From NCBI GenBank assembly GCA_032358165.1, contig JAALGY010000059.1, positions 558,001 to 622,000 of the forward strand: a stretch of DNA of 64,000 bases, read 5' to 3'. Numbering within the stretch: position 1 is the stretch's first letter; the number at the start of each line of letters is the position of its first letter. Both the position numbers and the translations under genes were made by a program. The notes below the pieces were generated by a model, which was not told the DNA's origin, ran no database searches, and saw only the letters and a program-made list of their open reading frames with translations. This stretch comes from Diplosphaera chodatii. Its lineage: Eukaryota; Chlorophyta; Trebouxiophyceae; Prasiolales; Stichococcaceae. Shown here piece after piece: positions 1 to 12,700 of this stretch.

Positions 1-2322
1 GGTGTCGGTCTCATGTGGACATGCAGCCGAGCATGCACTGCAGCATATTGGCACAGACACAGCATATGCCAAGCAGCTGAGGACGTGACATCCTGGGCAG
101 CTCGTGGTCAAACCGCTTGCACTGTGATGATCCTGAGGGCAGCTGCACTGAGAACCAGGTTTGTAGGGATGTCTGTGAGGTGCAGGCGCACTGGCGACCT
201 GCTGTCGCGCGTGTGGCTGCAGCGCAGCCCGGCCGACGGCGCCGCTGAGCCATCGCCCGGTACACCGCCAGCAGGTATGGCAAGTGCTTTCGCGCCTGTG
301 CTGTGCGCTGCGCCAGGTCTAGCCACCTGTGAGTGCCATAGTCGCACCGCTACTGCTAGCAGGGCCGGTTCGAATGCACTCATGTCTGAGGAGCCTGCTT
401 GTGCACTCTGATGACTGCCTCGCTGTTGCAGGCGGCAGCCCCCGCGCGGCCTCGCCGCCCCTGGACCGCGCCACGTCGGCGCCGGTGTTCGAGGACGACC
501 CGGGCGGCAGCAGCGGCAGCGGCGGCGACGAGGCGCACAGCCCCCCGCCCCCCGGCGGCCACTTTGGCGACGGCCCCGGCGCCGGGACGCTGCGCCACCG
601 GTGGACGTCCCCACAGCCCAGCACATTTGAGGACGGCGGCGACCTGGCCGGCCCGCCGCAGCCGATGCGCATGGACTTCGACAGCGACTCCGCCTCCGAC
701 CTCGAGGCGAGCGGTCAGAACTGCTGCTGTGACGGGTGTCCAGACCCGCTGGTAGAGACCATCAGCAAGCCCGGGAGCCCCGACTCATGGCACCATTGCC
801 CATGTACAAGCCCTGCAGTGGCAGCATCATAAGGCATGCATATCATTGTGAGACTGGCTGCTGCGCAGGGGGACAGCGATGTGGAGGCGTTCGAGGCGGA
901 GGTGGCGGCGGCGCAGCAGCAGGTGCAGCGGGAGGAGGCCTTCGAGCGGGCCAGCCGCGCGGCCTCCTCCCGCCTCAGCAGCCTCGCGGGGGACTCGCCG
1001 CCGGGGTCCCCAGGTGTGAGCGCCAGGGTGGACTGCTGCAAGAATTTGGAGGCCTCGGTCCGCAGCTGCATGCAGCTCGCACCCTACCCATGCGCAAGTT
1101 GTTTTGGCTGCAATGGTTGGAGCATCAGTGGTTGGGTGGTGACGTTCCAGCAAGCAGCTGCGAGCTGCTCCTGTGTGAAGGCACATGTCCGGATCTTTTG
1201 GAGCTCGAACTTTCTGGCAGGCCACTGCATGGAGCAGGAGCCGGCGGCGGCGGATGGGCTGCCCGACACGGCGCGCGCTGTGGACATGCGGCGCACCTAC
1301 CCCGCCGGCCGCATCCTGCACCTGGTGCCCGCGTCCGTGGCATTCCCCGCCCTCGGTGCGGCGCCCACAAACGTCTGAATCCCCAAATGCCGGCTGAATG
1401 CCCCGCAAATGCCAGCGCACATCTCAGGCACACGTGCAGCGGTGCATCAGCGAGCCTGCCGAGGTCAACAGACAGTTCTCTGGTGGTCAAGCACCGCCGA
1501 AGTGGCATCAGCTGGGCTCTGGCAAGTGCAAGGTGGCTGGCCTGCTGTAGCAAGCGCACAGCCTCTCAGTGCCTGATGACCCGGCTCCTGTCACAGGCGG
1601 CGACCTGGCAGCGTCGCGCTCGTCATCCTCGGGGCTCAGCAGCAATGAGGAGGCAGCTGCAGCGGACGCCGAGGGTTGCAGCCCTTCCAGCAGCGGGCTT
1701 GGCAGCCGCCTCAGCACAGCTGCAGCCGCTGCAGCGGCTGCTGTTGGTGGCGCCACAACCGTGGGGTCTGCAGTTGCAGAGGGAGCCGCGGCTGCTGCTG
1801 CAGCACAGCGCGCTTCAGACCGAGCAGCTGACATGGCGGCTCACAGGGGAGCAGGCGTCCACGAGGCAGTCGAGCAGCGGGAAGCAGCAGCCGGGAGGCA
1901 GGAAGCAGCAGACGGTGACCTGCCATGGCCGGGCGCTGCGGCTGCGCCGGAGCTGCCGGCCCAGGCGCAGCCGCTGCTGCTGGATGCGGCGGGGCGGGGG
2001 GGCCAGACCGCTGCAGAGGCAGCTGAGGAGGGACAGCCCTGCGTGCTGCTGGAGGGCATACCACACGAGGTGAGCACTGGCAGATCAGCCATCTCCAGGT
2101 GCTGATGGTGACATTATGCTGACCACGACGCCGTCTGCGAACCCACCCCCAAAAACTACTTAACGAGAGTCCCGCTGCTGTTTGCTGCAGATGTATGGGA
2201 GGATGCGGCTGTGCCGCACCATGGTCAGCGACCACTTCACGCCGGCATACCTGCGATCGCTGCGTGCTGCTGCCGCTGCTTTTGAGGATGACTATGCTGG
2301 GTATGGGCCACAGCGGCAGTGA
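1..2322 (+). CDS. Class 3 lipase (sn1-specific diacylglycerol-lipase-like), 3' part only
   Basis: This is the last part of a lipase gene whose alpha/beta-hydrolase core with the GxSxG serine lies before the window. Supported exons in one frame chain are 186-274, 432-751 (donor weak), 869-1015, 1238-1355, 1597-2069 and 2191-2322. Family signs are the exon-4 stretch RRTYPAGRILHLVPAS, which matches the 'yPPGrilhl' strand after the lipase core, and the last exon MYGRMRLCRTMVSDHF...PAYL, which matches the C-terminal 'mv.dH.p..Y' block of plant and animal DAG-lipase-type proteins. Between them sit long acidic, Ser/Gly-rich and Ala-rich segments typical of GC-rich algal proteins, including runs of eight or more Ala. 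Such lipases release fatty acid from the sn-1 position of diacylglycerols or galactolipids. Stop TGA is at 2320-2322. Catalytic residues cannot be checked here. Confidence 0.72.
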
Positions 2323-2795
2323 CAAGACGGTTGAGGTTGGTTGCAGTTGGCAGCATCTTCAGAGGTCGACAGCGAAGTCAGGTGGCAGGACAGCAGACTG
2401 TAGAGTTGTACACAAACAGCTGGTTGATTGATAGTAGACAGGCGCTGAGCATCGCGATGCAGGCGGCAATGATCTGTCGCCGTGCATGATATTCCGCATG
2501 AGAACATGAATGAGTACAGCTGAAGTTTCGTAAGCCATCTAGCCTTGTAGTTGTGTCAGCGGGCTGCAGAAAGTCAAGGGGCTGATACTTAGATTCTGGT
2601 GCGGCTGGGTCCATCATAATGGTGGAGTGCTAAACCCTGCCGTGAGAAAGCCCTGCGAAGCTGGTCTGAACTTGCTTGAGCAGCATCCCACGCACTTCCT
2701 CAGCCAGCCCACGCACTGTCTGTTGATCAACTGCAAGCTGAGCAATCTGCAAGTGAATCACAAGCAATATCCTCGACACCACGCACGTCTCAGCC
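2323..2795. other. Intergenic, lipase 3' UTR and promoter of the next gene
   Basis: No convincing coding exon. Holds the lipase 3' untranslated region and the upstream region of the small plastid gene. I found no TGTAA polyadenylation motif here. Confidence 0.5.
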
Positions 2796-3182
2796 ATGAT
2801 GCAGACGACCGCACTCAACAGGGTGGCACCATTCACAGGCGTGCAGGTGCGCACGCAGCGCCCGGCAGCCCGGCGCCCGATGCGCTTCGCAGCCCGCGCT
2901 GAGGGTGGCAGGGTGGAGGGCGGCTCCAAGGGCGAGGGCCGGGCGGCCCCCATGTCGGAGAACAAGCAGGCGCAGAACAACGTGGAGAACATGGCCGCGC
3001 CCGACGGCGACCGCGTGCTGGAGGGTGAGAAGGCGCAGATGGGCGGCAACACGATGGGCGTCGGGGACTACGACAAGAAGCCGAGCGGCGGCGCAGGGGC
3101 AGAGTCGACCACACCCGCTGGCGAGAGCTCGAGCAGCGGTGTGGCCAACGACAAGTCTGAGGCCGCCAAGGGCACGCACTAA
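2796..3182 (+). CDS. Small disordered protein with probable chloroplast transit peptide
   Basis: Single uninterrupted exon of 128 aa, unusual among the many-exon genes around it. Residues 1-34 are free of acidic residues and rich in Arg, Ala, Thr and Gln (start MMQTTALNRVAPFTGV, then RTQRPAARRPMRFAARAEGG), a good chloroplast transit peptide with a likely cleavage near the RFAARA motif. The rest is hydrophilic and Gly, Glu, Asn, Lys and Ser rich (MSENKQAQNNVENMAAPDGD, GGNTMGVGDYDKKP), with no Cys and almost no large hydrophobic residues. It is therefore probably intrinsically disordered. I do not recognise a family. The composition recalls hydrophilin or LEA-type stress proteins, but no LEA motif is visible. 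It may act in the plastid as a soluble chaperone-like or scaffold protein; this is inference. A TGTAA motif lies at 3433-3437, 250 bases after the stop, as expected for a chlorophyte poly(A) signal. Confidence 0.7.
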   Translation: MMQTTALNRVAPFTGVQVRTQRPAARRPMRFAARAEGGRVEGGSKGEGRAAPMSENKQAQNNVENMAAPDGDRVLEGEKAQMGGNTMGVGDYDKKPSGGAGAESTTPAGESSSSGVANDKSEAAKGTH

Positions 3183-3767
3183 TCTGGTTCATGTCAGCCG
3201 ACGATAAACACCTACTTGCTTGTTGAAGCATGCCGCATCGACTCAAGTCTGCTTGGCGGCATCAGCGGCAGACCTGCCCTTCGGTCACCCTGCTCTGCGG
3301 CTTGCTGCATGTGTCGCATGCTTGAGAGGGGGCATTGCTGTAGATTGGAGGGACACCATTCTTGTGGGGACGACCCACTGCTCTGCATTGCGTTTGATGA
3401 TCAGGTACCTTCAGTATGATGGCTGCTCGGTGTGTAATCTTGATCATATGGCGAATCTGACTAGCCGATTGACGTTTAGCACTCACTATGGACAAGAAGT
3501 TCGCAGGAATGTCTGCCGTCAATAGCCTTGGTGGCATTGGCCAATGCCAGCTCATCCCCTTCCTGCTCACAGCCCGCTTCCGCATACGCACCGGTGATGC
3601 GCATTATCGTCCTTTGCGACAAACTGCAGGTGCTAACTCCGCATGCTGTTACAGCTGAACGCTCGACCACAACTTGTGCGTGTTGGTCATGTGATCTCAA
3701 CACTTAGTTTCCACTTGCTCCTGACTCGTCGCTAGCATATACAGCTGTGCCCAGGCAGATCCAGCCG
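3183..3767. other. Intergenic with a TGTAA poly(A) motif
   Basis: 3' UTR of the small plastid gene and promoter of the next gene. The chlorophyte-type polyadenylation motif TGTAA is at 3433-3437. Nothing else recognised. Confidence 0.45.
3433..3437 (+). terminator. TGTAA polyadenylation signal
   Basis: TGTAA, the usual poly(A) signal of chlorophyte green algae, lies 250 bases after the stop codon at 3182. Single-motif evidence only. Confidence 0.35.
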
Positions 3768-5923
3768 ATGGAGGGGCTGGTAGCGTACAGCAGTGGTTCT
3801 GACGACACAGCAGGTGGCACCACGCTGTACATGTCTTTGCCAGATGTGCCAGACTGCGCCATTGTCGCTCAGCCTGGGTAAAATGGGTGCCGCCTGCAAC
3901 GTCGACGATACAACCAGGCTCTCAGCTGCTGTATTTCTGTGAAACTGCAGCAGCTGCGCCACCCGCTGAGCGCGCTACAGATGGCGCAGCAGCGGCAGCC
4001 TCCGCCTCCGAGGACAGCTACTTCGGCTCCGACTCCGGCAGGTGATCATGCATTTTCCGGTCCTCAAGCACCACGACCCGCTGCTTCATCGACCGCATGG
4101 TGTTGCACTGCTTGTGTGTGGACGGAAAGCTGTAAGCGCCCAGGTGGCCAGCCGTGCGTGCCTTGCGCTGCAGCGAGGACAGCGCGACGGTGCGGCGGCG
4201 CGCTGCGGAGGCGCGGCTGCGGGACTACGGCGAGGAGGCCACGTCCTCGGGCGCGGCGGCGGGGCCGTCAAAGGGCGTGGTGCGCTCCTGCTGCACATGG
4301 CCTGGCCTGACCGCCTGCTGCTGAGAAGCACCGCCAGCGCACCACAAAGGCCTGGAGCAGTGAACCACAGCATGCAGCTGCAGTGCCGTCTGCAGCCTGC
4401 GAGTATGAATGTCGGCCTGACGTAGGAGCTTTTGCCATCGGCTGGCGATGCGCTTGGGCTGGTGGCGGGGCGACCAGCGTTTCTGGACCCCGAGGCCACA
4501 CGCCCCGTGGCGCGGGCTATTCACAGAGGCAGGCCGGTGAGTGGCAGCCCGCCTGAAATTCACAGCCTTCCATGCTGTAGAATGTGGTCGGGGTACTGGA
4601 AGTGTTGGTCGAGCAGCCCGGCAGCAGTGTGTTGCCATCAGCGGAGTCCCCTTGAGCCGCTGATGCTGGCGTGAGTGTTGCGGTGTGCGAGCAGAGAGGG
4701 GAGCTGGAGGCGGAGGTGGCAGCACGCGAGGCGTCGGCTGCTGAGCCCAAGGCTGGCGACAAGCGGCCCGCGGGCTGGGACATCGCCAGCATGGCCCCCA
4801 AGCAGAAGGTGCGCAGGCCACTCCCGGCCGTATACTGCTCACCCGCACGCTTGTGCTTCCCAGGCACGCCTGGTGAACCGTCGAGAACGTCCCGCCGCTT
4901 GCTCTTGTATGCTGTGCACTGGCACACGTCGCTTCATCACCCAAGCACCCAAATCTGCTCGTGCACCATCCGCAGGGCGAGGCGAAGCAGCAGGCAGGGC
5001 AGATATCGGCCGCCGCCAAGCCCAACAAGCCGGTCGATGATGGCGGCATCGTGACGGCGGCGCAGGTCGCGCTCATGGGCGGGCAGTGGCGGCCGAGCGC
5101 CGACACCGGGTACACACTGCATCACCACAGTGCAGAGGCTCCTGCTGTCGATGGCCAGGGTGCAGCGCGTGCTGCGGGCGCTGTGGCGGCAGGCGTCGCA
5201 GCGGCGGGCTGTGTTCAGCCGACATGATGCGGCAACAGCTGTCCAGCTACATGTCAGCATGACCTTCAGCGCGGTGTCCACTGGCTACTGTGGTCCCGTG
5301 CGCACAGGCAGGGCGAGTCCGAGGCAGCAGCGGCGGCGGCGCCGGGGGCGGCGCGGTCGGGCGCCGCCGCCGCCAGGAAGCGCACCGCCGCGCTGCCGGT
5401 GTCCGAGTTCCTGGACAGGTGCGCCATGTCCGCCTGCATGGTGTGTCCCGGCTGGCCACTGCATGGTGTCTTGGCGCTGCTGGGTGCTCTGCCATCACAG
5501 CAAAAAGTGGGCAAAGCACAGTACTGCATGGCATCGTACAATTTGGCAGCTGCGCAGCAGGAGCAAAACCCGGATGTGGGGTCGCTGCAGGGGGGTGGGC
5601 GGCGCGGCGCTCCCCCGCTCCCGGCAGGACCGCAAGGACAAGGAGAAGGAGAAGCGCGGCAAGGGGCAGTCCAGCGTCAGCCACTGGAAGTCGGAGGCGG
5701 AGATGGTGCTCAGGTGCTGCGGCGCCGCCTGGCCCCAGCCTTTGCTGCTGCACTCACTGCTGGCACTGCTGCTTCATGCCGCACTTCAGCACTGCGCATG
5801 TCCGTGCCACTGCACATTCCGACGACTTGCAGTGGTTTGCGGTGCTGTCGACGACCTGGTTGCGTGTTCTGTGGTGGCTGAGAAGCGCGTCTGTGCGGCT
5901 GCAGGCAACAGTACGACAGCTGA
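3768..5923 (+). CDS. Conserved-looking protein of unknown function, probably nuclear
   Basis: Nine exons join in frame: 3768-3813, 3951-4041, 4174-4279, 4426-4536, 4695-4808, 4976-5109, 5308-5418, 5591-5713 and 5905-5923, giving 284 aa. The start MEGLVAYSSGSDDTA is followed by an acidic Ser-rich patch (EDSYFGSDSGSEDS), a motif ELLPSAGDAL...GRPAFLDPEATRP, a basic run (DRKDKEKEKRGKGQ) and an end WKSEAEMVLRQQYDS. The pattern of an acidic Ser patch, LPSA..AL..., PAFLDPEATRP, a short SEFLD motif, a basic stretch and a WKSEAEM.LRQQYD end fits uncharacterised eukaryotic nuclear proteins as I remember them. Acidic and basic low-complexity parts suggest a nucleic-acid or splicing-linked role, which is inference. 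The last coding exon is only 19 bases, with the final codons split across the intron. No enzyme motif is visible. Exon phases are internally consistent throughout. Confidence 0.75.
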
Positions 5924-6794
5924 GGGCAGGCGGCGCCGGTGCACACCTGCCCATCCAGCTGGTGCTGTGGAAATCGCATTGCACGAGTGCGCCTCCTGCC
6001 GCCGGGTGCAGCAGCAACGCCGAGGTGCGGCAGCACGGCAGTGCCCAAGCGGCGGACATGGCGTGCAGCAGTCTCGGGAGACGGAAGGGTGCACACAGTG
6101 CACGCCAAGTGCGCCAAGTAAGCACGGCCATTTCCATGCACCTCTGGCGCAGTGGCGCCACTTGACCTAGCAGTGCTTTCTCAGCACCGCACGGACAACA
6201 ACCAGGCTGACTCCAGCAAGGAGTGACAACTTGAGCCTTTACGGGCTGGCGTTGTGATTTCTCGGCAATTAGCAGTTGCAGGCCGACTAGCTAGTTGGAC
6301 TAGTGTCGTGGGTATGTCACAGGCCGCCCCAGCTGTGCAAAGTTGACCACCCTATCGGTGACGTCCATTGCCACGTCATGTGTTCAACACCGTACTATGC
6401 GTTAGGCCCTCCTCACCCCGGTGAAGTGCGACCCAAGCGCGCCACCCGCCCACAACTTAGTGCTCCAACCCTTTTCACATCCACCCGCATTCATCCCACG
6501 GCAGCCGCGTGCTTCTGCTCCACCATCAACTGCCGAGCACCGTCTGCTCCAGCCAACAGGAGTCGTACCCACTGTGTGCGCACGATGGGTAGCGCACGGC
6601 GGCCAGCCGTCATGTCTGCAGCGCTTCTGGTACACCTCAGAGCCTTCGATTGCATGCGGTCTCACACCTTCGGCTGTCGAGCTGCGTGTACCTTTCACTG
6701 CAGCCCACGCTCACACATTGCTCGCCAGAGGCCTGACTTTGCCGGTTGAACATGGCGATAGCAGGACTGCCAACTGCAAGTCGTGTTGCAATGA
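5924..6794. other. Intergenic, promoter region of the FN3 gene
   Basis: 871 bases after the preceding stop. Open frames here lack family features and have CA/TG-rich non-coding composition. It holds the 3' UTR of the upstream gene and the promoter of the secreted FN3 protein gene. No element recognised. Confidence 0.4.
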
Positions 6795-9700
6795 ATGCAT
6801 GTAAACGCCTTGCAAACACCTTCGCAGGCATGCGCCCTGTTCCTTGCGGCTGCTGGTGGCGCGGTGGCCCAGACAGCCGATCCAGCGGGCTTCTACAACC
6901 CAAGTGAGGCTCTCCGCTCCAGCACGCTAGCTCTAAGAAAGGCTCTTTTAGCTTCTCAGGCTAGTCAGGGGGCGCTGCGCGTGCACGCTTGCATGACTGT
7001 TGGTGGTCAGGCGCTATCTCAGGGGACGGACCGACTGATTGCACGGGCGGCTTGGAAATATCAATAGGAGCTTTTCACCGTGCTGCACGTTGGCACCAGG
7101 CAGCCAGACACCTGCTTAAGCCCTCTAGCGAACCTTGAACTCGATTTCGGCTGGTGTTACAGTGTTAGACTCTGAGCGCCAGCTTCGATGTTGTCAGATT
7201 CCATGTGCCTGGTGCGGAAGTGCGAACTCTGCATGCATGCACAGGTCGTAGCAGCTTGAAGGGTTGAATGCTATGCATTTTTCCTGAGTGTGTGGTTGCA
7301 AGCGCATATCAGCGCCTAGCCAACGTCAGGGATGAGAAGTTTGGCGCATGCAACTAACAGTAGTGGTGCTACCAGCACTGCCGGCGAGGTCCCCTGGACT
7401 CCTGTCGCGCCGCTCATACTGGACGTAGGGTTCGGACAGCATCAACAGCTACTGCCGGCTCTGCCAAAGGTTGACATGGTTTCTGCTGCTGCGCAGGTCC
7501 CATCCCCGGACTGCGCATCCCAGCTTTCCCCAACAACATCCTCATCTTCACGGTGCATTCCCCTCTTTACTGCTCTAGATGTTGAGACAGTCACACATTG
7601 ATGTAAGGAGCCAGTATTTGTATTTCGGATGTGCCTCGCTGCTAGTTTGCAGACATGTCGATCCAATGTTGAAGCATTGTGACCTTCCTGCTACAGGGCC
7701 GTGGTGCGTGTGCCGCTGTCGCTGCTGCTCCTGCATGCTCACCTGCTGTGCTGGTTTCACAGCTTACCATTGCATTCAATGTTGCGGTCACATCTCCAAG
7801 CGCATCCGTGCATCAGATGTTTCAGCTTCTGACATGCTATTTTCTTTCCTTTGTCTAGATTTTGTGCACGTCGACTCGTATGTGGTAAGCCCGCACTGCT
7901 GCTGCACACCGCTCAGCCAGTGTTGTCCTGTCCACAAAGCCGGCATTGTGCGTGTCGGATTGTGCTAGCTGATCATGTGCACGCGCACAGTCTCCAGCAG
8001 ACAGACTGCCCTTTGCAGCACCGTTGGCATGTGCTGGTGACTGCAGCAATACAAGGGCCAAAACATGACGGTGGAGGTAGTTGACACCCCTGGACCAGCA
8101 GAAAAGGTGATCGGCAAAGCAATTGTCCAACCGTCCGGGGCGGACACCGCCTTCGAGATCAATCATCCTGGCGGCTAGTGAGTATTACCCTGCTACACCC
8201 TTGCTTCCGAGTACAAATCTGTCCGATCTGGCGTAGTGCATGGGCGATCTGGGCCTGGCGCCATTGTGCTCCGTGTGCATGATCGGCTGAGCCTACGACA
8301 TCAGTGTTGCATGCATCACTTGCCAAGCAGAACTACGTGTAACACACTCAGCAGCAACAGGGTTGCAAGACAGCCACACATGGTCCAGCCCATGACCACA
8401 GTTACTGGTGTGAGTATGTACTGGGCGAGAGCGGCGGGCCTGTCTCACCATCCTGATTTGCGCTGCAGCTGCTGGGGCGACGGACTCGCGTCCACCGACC
8501 CCTTGAGCAAGGTCACGCCAGCCATTGAGATCGGTCACAAGGTGCGCCGCTCTGTTGTGATAGAGTGCGCTGGCCGCTTGTCTGCAGTGTCGCGAGTGCA
8601 TCCCTGCAGCCGCGGATGAGTCCTGGAAACACAGTCGTGATTGAGCTGCCCATCAGACGGCACCTGGACTGCTCAAAATGTCAGCTTGCACCAACATTGG
8701 AGTGCGGCTCTGCTGCAGGTCCGGCTCCTGATCAACGGCGACGTCGTCGGCGAGTGAGTGCTGCAGCTGCTGGCATCCTGACTGCGCACCTGCACAGTGT
8801 GGGGAGGCTCACACAGCAGGCAGAGCATGCCTGCTGGCTCCCTTGCTCATGCGCCTGCTGAACCTGCGGACGACTGGACAGCTTGACCGAACTGCCTCCA
8901 TTCCTGCTCAGGATGATTGCTGCGGACTGCGGCGGGCTGCCGGAGACGCCCCTCGGCGCCGCACCCATCCGGCCGCCCAGCGCGCAGTCGGCCGTGACAC
9001 TCACCGCATTCGACACCGTCACCATCACCGGCTTCTCCGCAGTGGGTGCGCACATACACTACCCTTGAGCTGCTACCAGAGCGGACGACAACTCGTACAA
9101 CGTGTGCTACTGCGCATACTTCCTTCACTGTGCCCACTGCAAGCGCCAGCTGTACCCGTCAAGCAGTGGGGACAAGCACCCACCCCTACTCACTACAGCT
9201 GCTGCAAAACCTGGCCACATGTGCAGGCCTGGACGAGGTCGGCGCAGGAGTTCGCATCGTGCAGCCAGACCTGCTGGCCACGGCTGTGGGCAAGCGCGAC
9301 GTCCGCGTGAGCACTGGTGCGACACCAATCACACCGCACAGCAGTCCTCCGACTCTGCCAGCGCAGCTTGCTGATGGGCGCCACATCGTCGTTTCTTGCG
9401 GAGCCCCCATCTATATGCGCTTCTGAAGTATGTGGGGTGTGTTGTCCTTCGCTGATTCGACTGTACTTTCATTGTGCTGCAGCTGGCCCAACAAGGCCGG
9501 CTGGTCTCGTGAGCGCTGACTCCATCCTGAAGTTTGAGGACTACGCCCCTGCCGCTGGTCGTGAGTCCTTGCTCTTTGTGCTGTGCCGAGGCCCTGCCAT
9601 GTGGCTGCCTTATCTATACCAACCAGTGGTTCAGCAGGCATTGCAGTAGCAGAGGCTACGGTGTCAAAGTCACTGACCGACGGCGATGGTGACCTCTTTG

Positions 9701-12700
9701 CAGCCCACAAGACTGGGTACAGAAAGTTTACGGCCACCTTCAGATTCGACAACCAGTCGGGGACGGCTGGGGACATGGCCAATGCGGCGCTCAATGGCAT
9801 CCCGTCCATCACCTTTGCTGCGGTGCGCCTGTTTCTGCGCCGCATGCCAGGCATGCATATGCCAGCACTCTGCTCAAGCATTGTCTGACAGTCGAGGGTT
9901 GTCCAGCTGCTATTGCGCCATTCTGTGGCCATCACAACTGAGCGAGCGACGGTTGCTGGCTAGCGCAGCCATGCAGCAAGCCTGACTAACCTTGCCACTG
10001 CATTGACCATGACTTCGCTGGGGTGATCCTCAACGTTCACATGCCTCTTCCCTGCACGCAGTACACCGACGCTGCCGCCAACCCGGTGGCGCTGACGCTC
10101 CAAGAGTTCCTCGAGCCGGGAGGCGCCGGCACAGGCAAGCCGCCGGTCTTGCCTCACCTCCGGCTGGGCTTTGCAACCCTGCCATGGGCACGCCAGGCGC
10201 CCTGTTGCAGAGTGCGTGTCGATGATGCCGTGCCCAGTCTCGTGACGCCGGCACCGATGCAGTGCTCTCCCGATGCAATGCAGGCCTGTGCCCTCCTGGG
10301 CCTGCAACAGCCGCGCCCGCAACAGCAACCTTCGCCACCTCTGCAGTGACTGGTTCAAGCACATCCCTACGCATCGACTGGACTGGTCAGTCCTCCCTTT
10401 GACCATTACATCGTACCTGCATGTGTCCCTAAGCTTCATCATGAGTGGATCTTTGATGGTCATGCACGCTGGTGCCCCTCATGCATCCGGTTGATCCCGG
10501 ATCACCGAGTGTCAGCGCTGCTTGCGCTGCGTCCTCAGTGAGGTGCGCACGATGACACATCACCACGCAGACGGTCTTGGGTCTCTGTGCCTGCAGCGCC
10601 CGCGGCAAGTGCACAGACGAGCCCGATAGTGGGCTTCCATGTGCTGGCGATGGCGAACTCGGCGACGACGACGGCGACAGGACCAATGCAGGTGAGATGC
10701 CTCGTGAGACCCATTCTATGCCACATGCTAAGCAGAAGCGTCACGGCTGCCAGCACTTTGGCTGGACCCAGCTGTTGGCGCAATCCCGCACTCAGCGCTT
10801 TCGGGAAACCATCGAGGTGAAAGTTGCGCAACACCAAATGTTGACACCGCAGGCGGAGATTGGGCAGTACATCCCCTCGACGACTTCCAGCACCGCCACA
10901 CTGACGGGTTTGAACCCCGGCGCCAGCAGCTACAGCATTGCTGTCCGCTCGCAGGCCCAGGATGGCAGGCTGTCGCTTCCATATGATCCTATACAACCAG
11001 TGAGCGTGCTGCTGTAGTGTGTCATGTGGCATGCCTCACACTCGCTTGTCGGCTTACAATACTGCGTGACATGGTAGTTGTGCCACTGCTCAGCAAGCTC
11101 AAGCTGATGAAGGGCATCATCGTGTCCTGCAGAAGGCGCCACCGCCCGCAGGGACCTCAGCAGTGGTCAAAGCAAGTGTTGTTGGTAGCAAGGTGCGGGA
11201 TGAGTGCGTGCATGCTTCCATTGCTGCTGCACGTTGATGCCAAGTCAGTCGCTATCTCCTCACGCCAGGTGGCAATGCACAAGTGGAACACTGGCGGCAG
11301 CCACATGGGCGTTCGATGGCCTGCAGGTGGTCCTCACGCCCGAGACATCGGGCACTGCAATCTATGTCACCAGCGCCGCCAACGCTGCCACCAACGCTGT
11401 CTATACTTCAGGCGTTGGTCTGGCTGACAATGCGGTGCTGTACGACGGGGCTGCAAGGCCGCTCAACATCCCTGCTGGGTAACTCATTCCCCTCCATCGT
11501 TTACAACAGTTTTGGCATGGGTCAACATGCCTGCATGCAAGATGAGAGCACAGATGTGGTCTCATCCACTGTGGCTGTGCTGAACTCTCCTTATTGCTGC
11601 CTGCGCAGGGGCTACCTGGACGTCAGCTGGGCCGGCTTCATTGGTACTGAAGAATATGTCAATGGCAACAAGTTCATCGCCGCACAGGCTCCAGGCGTCG
11701 TGGGCGCTCCCCAGCTCAGTGGCACTGCTGGCCAGGTGCACTTCCTCGTGACGAGCTTGCACAAAAGGGTAGCGGCAACACATCTGCAGGCATGCACGGA
11801 TGCATGTGTGACCCTACTGCCGGCGTGCTGATATGGCTGCGTGCCTCGCCTGCAACAGGGCTCGGTGTCCTTCACCTGGACGGCGGTCAGCAATGCCGTC
11901 GACTACGTTGTGAAGGTGTACGACGCCCCAGTGGGTCCTAACTCCCAGGTGCACACTGTTCACTACTTCAGGCACGCAAGGCATTGACGTAGCATGGCTG
12001 CCCCTGTCTATGGCTGCCCCTGCTCAAGCAAAGGCATTGTGCCAGAGCAGAGACCAGCGTGACACATGCATGCCGCGGTCTGCACACATCCCTCCGCCTT
12101 GAAGGCGTGCAGAGAAGTGGTGCCAGTGTCGCATGGGGATCAGCTGACTCAGGCATGCATGCTTCCTTGCAGCCATCTACCACCGCGGCACCCACCACCG
12201 ACAAGTTCAAGACAGTCACTGGCCTGACTGCCGGCGCAAACTACTACGCCACGGTATGCATGAGCAGTCTGCCTCCTGCTGATGTGTGGGTCCAGCAAAC
12301 AGCTGTCGAGCCACCCGGCCTGCGCGGCACAAATTGGTTTCCCAGCGTGTTCTTCTTGGTGCGCATGCTGGTCACAGGTGCTGAGGTGTGCTGCAGGTGG
12401 CCGGCCGCAACGCCGACACCACCCCCGGCCTCGCCTCAGACCCTGCTGGACCCTTCCTCATTCAGGCCGCAACCGACAAGCTGACCCTGGACCAGAACCA
12501 GTGAGTCCACTGGCCACTCTCCGTGCGCATCTGCAAGTGCGCTGCGGCCTGAAGTGCCCTCATGCTCAACACTCATCCAGCAAATGTTCGTAGCGAAGAC
12601 CATGTTATGCTGGCTTACCTTGTCTGCACATCAGCTTCAGCGCATTGCACATGCTCGGCATGGCGACTTTGTTACACATCATGAGTTGCTTTTCCCTGAT

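Noticed and set aside
736..2073. A 445-codon plus-strand open frame across the lipase region
   Set aside because: It is a shadow: it runs through introns and the correct exons in another frame, and its translation is Arg/Pro/Gly-rich without domains. The lipase frame carries the family motifs.
5130..6170. 346-codon plus-strand frame covering the 3' half of the nine-exon gene
   Set aside because: It reads through introns. The spliced model ends at 5923 with a conserved-looking C-terminus.
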